Source of the DNA: Alteromonadaceae bacterium BrNp21-10
Lineage (GTDB): Bacteria; Pseudomonadota; Gammaproteobacteria; Enterobacterales; Alteromonadaceae
NCBI GenBank assembly: GCA_030418115.1
Contig: JAUHQD010000001.1
Coordinates: 434,001 to 498,000 of the forward strand
Direction: 5' to 3'
DNA: 64,000 nucleotides
In this document: positions 37,589 to 46,008 of the stretch, piece after piece
Layout: every line of letters begins with the position of its first letter
Position numbering within the stretch: the stretch's first letter is position 1
The notes under the pieces: generated by a model
What the model saw: only the letters and a program-made list of their open reading frames with translations
Database searches by the model: none
Told to the model about the DNA's origin: nothing
Translations under genes and position numbers: made by a program

Positions 37589-37883
37589 TAATTTTCCTCA
37601 ACTTTTCTCATTCTGTAGTGGTTAAAACTATACGTGATACAGCGTTAAAGTCGCTAATTTATAAGGTTTTTTCTCCTCTGCACCAAAATGAATCACTAGC
37701 ACTTAAATAGCCCAAAAAAAACATTCATTAATTACTTAATTTATTGAAATTTAAAGGTTAATTCATTGGCTTGATAATTGCTTTTACTTAATCCATTGAA
37801 GAAAATCGTACAATTTGTATTGATAAAGTGCTGTTGGAAGCTTTTTTCATGCCCTTTTAAATCCAAAAAATCAGGATGCATTT

Positions 37884-40073
37884 ATGCTTTTTGGAAGAAA
37901 AAATAGAAAACCTATCGTCATTCCTAGTAAGAAAGTAAAGGAGTGGAAATACACCACCTGTAATTACTGCTCCACTGGTTGCTCAATTGAAATCGGCCTC
38001 AATGAAGACAAAAAAATTGTTACTTCACGGGGTCATGCCGGTGCGGATGTAAACCGTGGAAAATTATGTATTAAGGGATTATTGGAACATGAACTGTTCG
38101 AAAGTCCTGGACGTGGCACCGAGCCATTAATTCGTAATAAGCATTATGATGAATTCCAAAAAACCGATTGGGATACCGCGTTAGATACCACCGCGAACAA
38201 AATTAAAGAAATTCAAGAAAAGTATGGCCGAGATTCATTCGCCGTGGTGTCCACTGGGCAATTACTCACTGAAGAATTTTACACTTTAGGTAAGTTAACT
38301 CGTGGTTGCATTGGCACCAATAACTACGATGGTAATACTACCCTGTGTATGGCTTCAGCGGTCAGTGGTTATAAGCGCTCATTTGGTTCGGACGGACCTC
38401 CCGGTTGTTACGACGACTTTGAACACACTCATTGTTTTATGGCGTTTGGCTCGAATTTACCAGAGCAGCACCCGATCATTTATTGGCGCTTAAAAGAGGC
38501 GTTGGAAAAACGCAAGTTCCCGCTGATTGTGGTCGATCCACGAGTAACCATGTTGGCGCAGTTTGCCGATATTCATTTACCCATCACCCCAGGTACTGAT
38601 TGTGTGCTGATTAACTCAATGATGTTTGTCATCCTTAACGAAGGTTTGCAAGATCAAGAATATATTGATGCTCACACCCAAGGCTATGACGAGTTAAAAT
38701 CCTTAGTACAGGACTACGACCCCAAAGTTGCTCAGCATACCTGTGGTATCGATGAGGACACTATCCGTAACGTGGCGCGCATATATGCTAAAGCACCCGC
38801 AGCCATGAGCATTTGGACCATGGGAATTAATCAATCCACCCATGGCTCTGATGGTGTAGCGAATATCAACAACTTAAACTTGATCACCGGCAACATCGGC
38901 AAGCCCGGTGGTACTAGCTTATCGATTACCGGTCAATGTAATGCCATGGGTACTCGCGAATGGTCGTCTTGTTCAGGTTTACCTGGTTATCGTTATTTGG
39001 AAAACGAAGCTGACCGTCAGGAGATCGCGGATTATTGGGGAATTGATAAAGATTTTTTCCCAACCAAGCGCGGCATGGCACAAACCGACATTTTCCCCGC
39101 CATCGAAACCGGTGAAATTAAAGGACTTTGGTTAGTCGCAACTAATCCCATGACTTCTATGCCCAATACTCCGCGTATTCGTAAAGCCATGGAAAATCTT
39201 GAATTCTTGGTCGTACAAGACGTTTATGAAGACGTTGAAACCAATCAATATTCTCATGTGTTTTTCCCTGCTTCGGTATGGGCCGAGAAAGAAGGCTGCC
39301 ACACTAATACCGAACGTCGGGTTAATTTAATTAGTAACGTACTGCCGCCCTATGCCAACTCAAAACCGGATTTTTGGATCTTTAATCAAATGGCCAAACG
39401 TTTTGAAAATGGTCAGAAAATTAAATTTCCAGAAAAACCCGAAGACGTCTTTGACGAGATGAAGTTCTTATCTAAGGGCAAAGATCGCACTTTGGATATA
39501 TCGGGCATGAGTTACGAAAAAATTATCGCTGCCCGCGGTATTCAATGGCCTTATCGTGAAGGTGCGGAAGGCTTAAAAGGCGATCCGCGTTTATATACCG
39601 ATGGTAAGTTTCAAACCAAATCCGGACGCGCCAATTTAATTGCGGTGAATTTCTACAACAATAATGAACAACCTTGTGATGATTATCCGTTCTGGCTAAA
39701 CAGTGGCCGTGTGGTAGAGCATTTTCACACCAGAACCCGTACCGGAAAAATAGGTAACTGTAATAAATTTAGCCCGACGCCTTATATGGAAATGAATCCT
39801 GATGCGGCAGCGGAACTGGGGGTGGTTCATCAAAGTTATGTGCGCTTAGCCAGCCGCCGTGGTGATGCTGTGGTGATGGTGCAATTAACCCATAGAGTGC
39901 CGCGCAACATGGTGTTTATCCCGTTCCATTTCCATGACTGTGTGAATCGTTTGTCTTTAGGGTTGTTAGACCCGTACTCAAGGCAACCGGCATTTAAACA
40001 ATGCTCAGTAAGAATTGAACCCGTTGATCAGGCCGAAGCTGCACGCCTGAATGTTGAACGTCGCACGTATTAA
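37884..40073 (+). CDS. Cytoplasmic molybdopterin oxidoreductase, NasA/NapA clade (nitrate reductase-like)
   Basis: The 729-residue enzyme has an N-terminal [4Fe-4S] motif with cysteines at 26, 29, 33 and 62, followed by Lys64. The molybdenum ligand is a cysteine, Cys155, in TTLCMASAV. That block, together with GPPGCYDD and the C-terminal LNSGRVVEHFHTRTRTGK, places it with assimilatory/periplasmic nitrate reductases (NasA, NarB, NapA) and not with the Ser-ligated DmsA. No Tat signal peptide is present, so it should stay in the cytoplasm. It is followed by a ferredoxin/DmsC fusion three bases from its stop (about 14 bases to the chosen ATG). It could be a quinol-linked nitrate reductase or act on a different oxyanion; no nitrate transporter, nitrite reductase or NapD-like chaperone is adjacent. 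Confidence 0.82.
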   Translation: MLFGRKNRKPIVIPSKKVKEWKYTTCNYCSTGCSIEIGLNEDKKIVTSRGHAGADVNRGKLCIKGLLEHELFESPGRGTEPLIRNKHYDEFQKTDWDTALDTTANKIKEIQEKYGRDSFAVVSTGQLLTEEFYTLGKLTRGCIGTNNYDGNTTLCMASAVSGYKRSFGSDGPPGCYDDFEHTHCFMAFGSNLPEQHPIIYWRLKEALEKRKFPLIVVDPRVTMLAQFADIHLPITPGTDCVLINSMMFVILNEGLQDQEYIDAHTQGYDELKSLVQDYDPKVAQHTCGIDEDTIRNVARIYAKAPAAMSIWTMGINQSTHGSDGVANINNLNLITGNIGKPGGTSLSITGQCNAMGTREWSSCSGLPGYRYLENEADRQEIADYWGIDKDFFPTKRGMAQTDIFPAIETGEIKGLWLVATNPMTSMPNTPRIRKAMENLEFLVVQDVYEDVETNQYSHVFFPASVWAEKEGCHTNTERRVNLISNVLPPYANSKPDFWIFNQMAKRFENGQKIKFPEKPEDVFDEMKFLSKGKDRTLDISGMSYEKIIAARGIQWPYREGAEGLKGDPRLYTDGKFQTKSGRANLIAVNFYNNNEQPCDDYPFWLNSGRVVEHFHTRTRTGKIGNCNKFSPTPYMEMNPDAAAELGVVHQSYVRLASRRGDAVVMVQLTHRVPRNMVFIPFHFHDCVNRLSLGLLDPYSRQPAFKQCSVRIEPVDQAEAARLNVERRTY

Positions 40074-40087
40074 GGGTGGAGAATAAG

Positions 40088-42040
40088 ATGTCTAATGGTG
40101 TAAATACCTTTAATCCGATTGAAGAGGGCAAAGAGCAAGAAGGCCGCTCTAATCACTGGGAAGTACGTACTCAGGAACAAAAATATTCGTTTTTACCAGA
40201 CCAACCCATTGCTGAAGCCAATCGCTATGGTCAAAAAATAGATCTAGTTGATTTAACCGGATTGCCTAAACAGCGTTCAATGTTTATCAACGATAACCCC
40301 GAGATTGGCAGCAACCCTAATCGTAATAAACAACATGGCTTTTTCTTCACCGCTGACAACTGTATCGGTTGTCATGCTTGTGAAGCCGCCTGTTCTGAAA
40401 AGAATGAAAACCCAGCCCATATCGCCTTTCGTTCGGTTGGTTATGTTGAGGGCGGCTCTTATCCTGATTATAAGCGCATGAATATTTCCATGGCTTGTAA
40501 CCATTGCGATGATCCGGTTTGTTTAAAAGGTTGTCCTACACGGGCTTATACCAAGCATGCGGAATACGGTGCAGTTCTACAAGATCCTGAAACTTGTTTT
40601 GGTTGCGGTTATTGTACTTGGGTTTGTCCCTACAACGCACCACAGCTTGACCCAATTAAGGGGCAGGTGACTAAATGTAATATGTGTGTGGATCGCCTTG
40701 AAGTTGGCTTGAAGCCTTCTTGTGTTTCAGCATGTGTGGGTAATGCTCTAGACTTTGGTGTCATCGAAAACACCCCAGAAAATCGCGAACAGTGCAAAAC
40801 TAATATCCCCGGTTTCCCGGATCCTGAAATCACTCATCCGAATATACGTTTTCAACAAACCAAGTCGTTACCCATTGAAATGAATCGTACTGATTCAATG
40901 CCGGTTAAATATCATCGGGATGACAAAGGAAACTATCGTCCGGTGATTGACCAAAAGGCGGGTAAAGACAAGCACTGGAATTTCACTAAGCTTAACAGTC
41001 GCGAAAACCCGTTAGTCATATTTACTCTGTTTGCACAGGCGGCTTATGGCACTTTTGCCATTCCGTTTATTGCTGCCCTACTGGGTGTCGCAGGATTTGA
41101 TAGTTTTATGGCATCGGATATGTTTTTGCCATTAACCGCGCTGTCAGTAGCTATGACGGCCTTTGCGTTATTGATGAGTGTGACCCATTTAGGCAAACCG
41201 ATGCGCTTTTACCGTGGCTTTAATAATTTACGGCATTCGCCAATGGCCCGTGAAGGTTTTGGCTTGGCGATGTTTTCAGCGGGCGCTGGCATCACTTCAT
41301 TATTCGCCTTGCCGAGTAATCAGTGGATGGCAACAACCGCAAAGGACTGGTTTGCTATAGATTTAACTACCCTTACCAGCAGTTTGCCAATGTCACAATT
41401 GGTGACGGGTACTGGTATTTTTGCCTTAGTCGCTGGTTTTGGTGGTTTGTACTATATGAACAAGTGCTATCAAATTAAGGCTCGACCGTTTTGGAATCAC
41501 TGGCAAACTGCCAGCTCGTTTGCCGGTAACAGTTTGTCATTAGGAGCGTTAGTGAGTGGTGTGATTGTACTGACTACGTTAGCGGTGATGGGCGAGCCAA
41601 TTAATGCGGCGCTAAATGTTTTTCTTGCGGTGTTTATACTGGGTATGGCCTTGGAAGCCATTGGTTTATATTTCCATAATCATGACTTGAACCGCAGTGA
41701 GAACGAAGGTGGCGCCGCTCATTACATTCAATGTACTACCTTTGGTAAAACTTATTTGTTCCGCAACTGGTTATTAGCGTTTAACATGTTAATGGCCGGT
41801 GGGTTATTGCTATTAAGTTTACTCAGCTACAACCCGTACTTAATTGCATTAGCAGCGTTGATTCCTTGTTTGCTAAACTGGTTTACTGCGGCAATTGGAC
41901 GAGCGTTATTCTATATTCTAGTAATACCCACCACTATGCCGGGCGCGTTTTTCTGGAAGAATAAAGGCTTTGAACAACATGCCCGTGACATTGGCTTAGC
42001 CAATAACCCGGCAACGGGTGTCGCTCCTTTAGCCCATTAG
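40088..42040 (+). CDS. Fused DmsB-type four-cluster ferredoxin and DmsC-type membrane anchor
   Basis: The 650-residue protein joins two subunits that are normally separate. After an N-terminal extension of about 90 residues comes a ferredoxin domain with sixteen cysteines in four groups (CIGCHACEAAC, CNHCDDPVCLKGC, CFGCGYCTWVC, CNMC...CVSAC), enough for four [4Fe-4S] clusters. The second half (from about residue 310) has about eight membrane segments and a DmsC-like pattern (for example ARPFWNHWQTASSFAGNSLSLG). It should carry electrons between quinol and the molybdoenzyme encoded just upstream. The ATG at 40088 is preferred over an in-frame GTG 12 bases earlier because GGTGGAG lies before it. 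Confidence 0.85.
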   Translation: MSNGVNTFNPIEEGKEQEGRSNHWEVRTQEQKYSFLPDQPIAEANRYGQKIDLVDLTGLPKQRSMFINDNPEIGSNPNRNKQHGFFFTADNCIGCHACEAACSEKNENPAHIAFRSVGYVEGGSYPDYKRMNISMACNHCDDPVCLKGCPTRAYTKHAEYGAVLQDPETCFGCGYCTWVCPYNAPQLDPIKGQVTKCNMCVDRLEVGLKPSCVSACVGNALDFGVIENTPENREQCKTNIPGFPDPEITHPNIRFQQTKSLPIEMNRTDSMPVKYHRDDKGNYRPVIDQKAGKDKHWNFTKLNSRENPLVIFTLFAQAAYGTFAIPFIAALLGVAGFDSFMASDMFLPLTALSVAMTAFALLMSVTHLGKPMRFYRGFNNLRHSPMAREGFGLAMFSAGAGITSLFALPSNQWMATTAKDWFAIDLTTLTSSLPMSQLVTGTGIFALVAGFGGLYYMNKCYQIKARPFWNHWQTASSFAGNSLSLGALVSGVIVLTTLAVMGEPINAALNVFLAVFILGMALEAIGLYFHNHDLNRSENEGGAAHYIQCTTFGKTYLFRNWLLAFNMLMAGGLLLLSLLSYNPYLIALAALIPCLLNWFTAAIGRALFYILVIPTTMPGAFFWKNKGFEQHARDIGLANNPATGVAPLAH

Positions 42041-42066
42041 CGTTGAGTATTAATAATTATTTAACT

Positions 42067-42092
42067 AGCGCCCATTTACGGGCGCTTTTTTT
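42067..42092 (+). terminator. Terminator between the fusion gene and the small downstream gene
   Basis: AGCGCCC-ATTTAC-GGGCGCT followed by seven T residues is a strong intrinsic terminator. It lies only 13 bases before the ATG of the next gene, so that gene is either expressed by read-through or from a promoter overlapping the hairpin. Confidence 0.88.
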
Positions 42093-42104
42093 GACAGGTT
42101 CCCC

Positions 42105-42473
42105 ATGATTAAAGAGTTACAAGATGCCTTACATAAACGTTGTTTAGTGGGTTTAAGCTATTTTGATGTGAACGGCGAAATGGTCAAGCAAAGCCTACTC
42201 GGTGGCACAGTGGCCAGCGTCGATGTGGAAAATGGCATTGCACTAGTAATGGAAGATGAGAATAAAACGCAGTTTATTATTCCGGCTAATTTAAGTTGTT
42301 GGTTTAGCGCTCCCAAAGGCGAGTTTCATACTTCACAAGAGGGGGTTAAGATGGTTAACCCTGAATATTTGGTTACTTGGGATATTCATCAAACCAAAGG
42401 TGAAAAGCAAGAAGGTGAACAACAGTGGTGGGAATGGGTGCCGCGAACCGAAACACCAAGGGTTAATCAGTGA
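42105..42473 (+). CDS. Small conserved protein downstream of the molybdoenzyme genes
   Basis: This 122-residue soluble protein begins MIKELQDALHKRCLVGLSYFDVNGEMVKQ and has a beta-rich middle (GGTVASVDVENGIALVMEDE) and a tryptophan-rich end (EQQWWEWVPRT). There is no signal peptide or membrane segment. I do not recognise a family. Its position on the same strand, directly behind the ferredoxin/DmsC fusion, makes a role in that system possible (assembly factor or regulator), but a strong terminator separates them. AGG precedes the ATG. Confidence 0.65.
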   Translation: MIKELQDALHKRCLVGLSYFDVNGEMVKQSLLGGTVASVDVENGIALVMEDENKTQFIIPANLSCWFSAPKGEFHTSQEGVKMVNPEYLVTWDIHQTKGEKQEGEQQWWEWVPRTETPRVNQ

Positions 42474-42483
42474 TAGTTGTAAG

Positions 42484-42873
42484 CTAAGCGGGTAATTCTG
42501 CGGTAGATAACCATTTTAGTGCTAATGTTTTGCTTTCAAAATTTCGTAAAGCGAGGTTTTTTTCAATCGCTATGTCTTCAATTAAATCTTGTTTAAAGTC
42601 GTTAAGGCTAGCAATACGTGCGATGCGTAAGTGTCCTACATGCTGAGCAATAAATTCTACTACCTTATAAAGTTTTTCCACATCGTAGGGCAAACTGATG
42701 TTTCGAGCATCGAAAAGGACGTTTGTTACATTATGCTCTGATGCTAACTTTGCCGCCTGTTGGTATACCTGTTTGATTTTCTCTGGAGATGCCGATCCAG
42801 CAAAGTATATATCCACATAATTATTTGGCGACATGTAGGTGATGCTAACGTCAAAAGATTCAGTTTCAGTCAA
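42484..42873 (-). CDS. STAS/SpoIIAA-like domain protein
   Basis: The product (about 129 residues from the TTG at 42873, or 146 from a GTG at 42924) has the alternating beta-alpha pattern of STAS/SpoIIAA-like proteins: YVDIYFAG, KIKQVYQQAAKLASEHNVTNVLFDAR, and RIARIASLND. Such proteins act in signalling, anti-sigma antagonism or lipid-binding. I favour the TTG because AGGA lies eight bases upstream of it and no good site precedes the GTG. It is convergent with the molybdoenzyme operon. The domain call is tentative. Confidence 0.6.
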   Translation of the reverse strand: MTETESFDVSITYMSPNNYVDIYFAGSASPEKIKQVYQQAAKLASEHNVTNVLFDARNISLPYDVEKLYKVVEFIAQHVGHLRIARIASLNDFKQDLIEDIAIEKNLALRNFESKTLALKWLSTAELPA

Positions 42874-43109
42874 AATATATTTCCTGAATTCAAAGCCAAC
42901 AACATGGATAGCTATTTTTAGCACAATAATCGTACACTATGAAGGTTGGATGTTAAAAAACTGCTAATTCAATCTACTATTTGAAAGCAATTTAAATAGA
43001 TTTACTTGCTTAACAACTTTTCAATGTTTTACGGAACGCTCATTGGTGTATTGCCTGATATTTTCCGTGTAGAATCCATTTTAATGTTAGTGAATTAATT
43101 TAGAGAAAC

Positions 43110-43748
43110 ATGAATTCTGAAATTATAGAATTAGAGAAGAATCTTCGAGAAATAAATCGTTTAAAGAAGAAGATTAATTTTGGTGAAGTTTCAAACTTTT
43201 ATCACGCGGTGTCGACGTCCCTTGGACTTGCCGAAGGGATGTATAAATACGGCTTTGATAACTCCCTTGATGTGCTAATGAACAAACGCAACTGGAATTT
43301 GAATAAACTCGGTGGCAGTGAAGATAAGATTGGTGACATCCATTGCGAAAATAAACCGCGTATTTCTATTTATAAATTATTTACCAAAAATGGTTTTGAA
43401 GTGCATTGTCTGCCTTGGATTGGCGATAGAGAGTTTGATGTGGCGATGACTGACCACCCACAAATGGATTTTAAATATTGGAATCCAGCAAGCATGAAAG
43501 TGGTGTTTCGCATCTCACATTTACATAGCTTTATTCAACATTACTTTGATCATGGTGATGAGGCCGATATGATGCTGATTAAATGTGCCCATCATATTTC
43601 TGAAAGTTTTATTCAAGATATAAGTCAGAAGTTAAATACACAAAAGGTCTATGGTATTTCGGTGCAGGGTTTTTTCGAGTTTGTTGAAACCCAATTGGAA
43701 AAGAAAGAAGATATTTATTTGCCTAAAGTGTATAACTTTCGTCATTAA
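43110..43748 (+). CDS. Hypothetical protein with an N-terminal coiled-coil segment
   Basis: The 212-residue protein begins with a charged helix (EIIELEKNLREINRLKKKI) that could form a short coiled coil, followed by a mixed globular region rich in aromatic residues and histidines (SHLHSFIQHYFDHGDEAD). There is no signal peptide or membrane helix. I do not recognise the family. It is monocistronic, with a strong symmetric terminator behind it. Codon use looks like that of its neighbours, although it is more AT-rich than the housekeeping genes. Confidence 0.6.
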   Translation: MNSEIIELEKNLREINRLKKKINFGEVSNFYHAVSTSLGLAEGMYKYGFDNSLDVLMNKRNWNLNKLGGSEDKIGDIHCENKPRISIYKLFTKNGFEVHCLPWIGDREFDVAMTDHPQMDFKYWNPASMKVVFRISHLHSFIQHYFDHGDEADMMLIKCAHHISESFIQDISQKLNTQKVYGISVQGFFEFVETQLEKKEDIYLPKVYNFRH

Positions 43749-43811
43749 TTAATTTGAAGCATGGCTAAGCACCTTAGGCAACGACTGCGACATTCTTAGT
43801 ATATAAACTGC

Positions 43812-43850
43812 AGACATAAAAAAACCGGCATTGCCGGTTTTTTTATGTCT
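43812..43850. terminator. Strong bidirectional terminator, 39-base near-perfect palindrome
   Basis: Two 19-base arms (each AGACATA, seven A residues, CCGGCA) are perfect inverted copies around one T. It ends both the unknown gene on the left and the M2 peptidase gene on the right. Confidence 0.92.
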
Positions 43851-43859
43851 CTTCTTTGC

Positions 43860-45689
43860 CTACCAGCCGCAGCTTCTACCTTGATTTTGTTCATCTAACC
43901 AAGTTTGCAAAGGTGCAAAGTAATCAATAACCGCACTGGCATCCATTTTGGGCGAACCGGTTAAGGTTTCTAACGCCTGTTGCCATGGCTTGCTCATGCC
44001 CATTTCTAGCATGTTATTCAACGCTGTTCCCGCTTCTTTACTGCCATAGATAGAACAGCGATGAATTGGACCTTCGTCCCCAGCAATTTCACAAAGTGCT
44101 TTATGAAATTGGAATTGCAATATATGCGCTAAGAAATAACGGGTATAAGGCGTGTTTGCTGGAACATGATATTTTGCGCCAGGGTCGAATGCATCCGCAG
44201 GGCGGGCGACGGGTGCCATTACACCTTGGTACTGATTACGTAATTCCCACCATACTTTGTTGTAGTCTTCTGGTTTGACTTCGCCAGTCAATACTTTCCA
44301 ACGCCATTGGTCCACCATTAACCCAAACGGGATAAAGGCAATTTTATCTAATGCCACTTTCAGTAGCATGCCTATATCATTGGAGGCATCTGGGATCTCA
44401 TTAATTAGACCAATTTCCTTCAAATACTTAGGGGTAATCGATAGTGCAATGGTATCGCCAATAGCTTCATGGAAACCGTCATTGGCCGAATTACGATATA
44501 ACAGCGGTTCGTTTTTATAAGCGCGCTGATAGTAGTTGTGGCCTAATTCGTGATGAATAACGTTGAATTCTTCACCGGTTTTTTGAATACACATTTTAAT
44601 GCGTAGATCGTCTTTATCATCTAAATCCCAAGCTGAAGCATGGCAAACCACATCGCGGTCAGCAGGTTTAGTAAATTGTGAACGTTCCCAAAAGGTCTCA
44701 GGTAGTGGTTCAAATCCTAATGAGGAAAAGAAAGATTCAGCCTGTTTGACCATTTTTATTTCATCATAGCCTTGGTCAACTAACGCTTTGGTCACATCTG
44801 GTACTTGCATTTCTTGTTGTGGTTTAACCAAATCGTAGATATTACCCCAGGATTGTGCCCACATATTACCCAACAAATGTGCGGGAATAGGTTGGTCTTG
44901 AGGTACCACATCGGTGCCGTAATATTCTCCTAATTCAGCGCGAACGTGACAATGTAGTGCGTCATAAAGAGGCTTAACTTGATTCCAAGTTCGGTCAAGC
45001 TCAGCGGGGAAGTCATCGGCGGGCATATCGTATTTTCCGCGCCAGAGCTCACTGACGTTGGCAAATCCTAGTTCTTTAGCACCTTCGTTGGCCAATGCAA
45101 CTTGCTCTACGAACATATCTTTCATCGGTGGTGACACTTCACGCCAGCCTTTCCAATACTCAAGGAGTAAGTCAGCATCACGCTCGGTGGCCATGGCCGC
45201 TGTCATATCCGGTAAGCTAAAACACTCGTCTTCGTTACGGCAGTAGGTGCCTTTGCCATACATTCCGCCTAGTTCAGAGGAGATTTTAGCTAAACGTTCT
45301 GATTTATCTGCATCGGCAGGCGGTGGCATAACCAATGAATTACGTAATAAGTTCAATTGGCGACGGGTGTCATCGTCGACCTCGACGCTGTTGAACTTTG
45401 CGGCTTCTTTGGCTAGTTCTGACGCTTTAGAGGAATATTTTTCACTCATGTAGGCTTCAACAGCAGCGGTATCATAATTGATATTGGTGGCATAACTCCA
45501 AGCTGCTTGAGCGCCTGGGAATTGTAGCTTTTCTAATTCACGTTGAGATTGCTTAAGAAAGTCTTTGGCATCTTCGGCTGTTAAAGTTTGTTGAGTTGTT
45601 GATGATTGTTGATGTTGGGTAGCAGGGGAGCAACCGCTGAGTACAATACTGATTGCCAGTGCACTCAAGGTCAGTGATTTGTTTATCAT
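43860..45689 (-). CDS. M2 family dipeptidyl carboxypeptidase (ACE-like) lipoprotein
   Basis: This 609-residue zinc metallopeptidase resembles angiotensin-converting enzyme. The zinc motif HELGH is at residues 380-384 (preceded by His), and the third ligand region FHEAIGD follows after about 24 residues. The N-terminus has lipobox VLSGC, so the enzyme is anchored in the periplasm or outer membrane, where it would remove dipeptides from peptide C-termini. The ATG at 45689 is preferred over a longer frame from 45731 because AGGAA sits directly upstream and the signal peptide starts there. It is monocistronic and divergent from psrA. Confidence 0.93.
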   Translation of the reverse strand: MINKSLTLSALAISIVLSGCSPATQHQQSSTTQQTLTAEDAKDFLKQSQRELEKLQFPGAQAAWSYATNINYDTAAVEAYMSEKYSSKASELAKEAAKFNSVEVDDDTRRQLNLLRNSLVMPPPADADKSERLAKISSELGGMYGKGTYCRNEDECFSLPDMTAAMATERDADLLLEYWKGWREVSPPMKDMFVEQVALANEGAKELGFANVSELWRGKYDMPADDFPAELDRTWNQVKPLYDALHCHVRAELGEYYGTDVVPQDQPIPAHLLGNMWAQSWGNIYDLVKPQQEMQVPDVTKALVDQGYDEIKMVKQAESFFSSLGFEPLPETFWERSQFTKPADRDVVCHASAWDLDDKDDLRIKMCIQKTGEEFNVIHHELGHNYYQRAYKNEPLLYRNSANDGFHEAIGDTIALSITPKYLKEIGLINEIPDASNDIGMLLKVALDKIAFIPFGLMVDQWRWKVLTGEVKPEDYNKVWWELRNQYQGVMAPVARPADAFDPGAKYHVPANTPYTRYFLAHILQFQFHKALCEIAGDEGPIHRCSIYGSKEAGTALNNMLEMGMSKPWQQALETLTGSPKMDASAVIDYFAPLQTWLDEQNQGRSCGW

Positions 45690-45937
45690 GTTGATTCCTT
45701 TTTTCTTATTGCAGGGCACGTAGGAAAGCATGCCACTGTTGATAATGCTTTGCTGAAAGATGATTCATTTTCATATTGTTAATACCTTTGCGAGTATAAC
45801 AAAAAAGCTTTTGAGGGCAGTGTCGACGATATTTTTTACGTTAACGCACTGTAACTAAAAAACTCCACTTCTTCAGTAAGTTGTGTAAATCAATCGTTGT
45901 AGTTGCAGCTGAATATTGTCATCAAAGGTTAAAAAAA

Positions 45938-45955
45938 TTCAAACAAGCGCTTGAA
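45938..45955. promoter_or_regulatory. PsrA-type operator, copy 1
   Basis: TTCAAACAAGCGCTTGAA is an imperfect palindrome (TTCAA.C....G.TTGAA) and fits the CAAAC...GTTTG-like site of PsrA. It lies 53 bases before the psrA ATG, which suggests autoregulation. Confidence 0.6.
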
Positions 45956-45977
45956 TTTATCCATATTACCGATTAAA

Positions 45978-45995
45978 TTAAAACAAGTGTTTGAA
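45978..45995. promoter_or_regulatory. PsrA-type operator, copy 2
   Basis: TTAAAACAAGTGTTTGAA matches copy 1 at 15 of 18 positions and is exactly 40 bases further on, about four helical turns. It lies directly before the psrA ATG. Confidence 0.6.
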
Positions 45996-46008
45996 ATGGT
46001 TGTTTGAT

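Larger units (their letters stand above)
45690..46008. other. Divergent promoter region of the M2 peptidase and psrA
   Basis: No coding frame is convincing here. The right end holds two 18-bp operator-like sites in front of psrA; the left part should hold the M2 peptidase promoter, but I cannot assign its elements. Confidence 0.55.

Noticed and set aside
37589..37883. An FNR/ANR-type box before the molybdoenzyme gene
   Set aside because: TTGAT half-sites occur but no TTGAT-N4-ATCAA pair was found, so anaerobic control is not supported by sequence.
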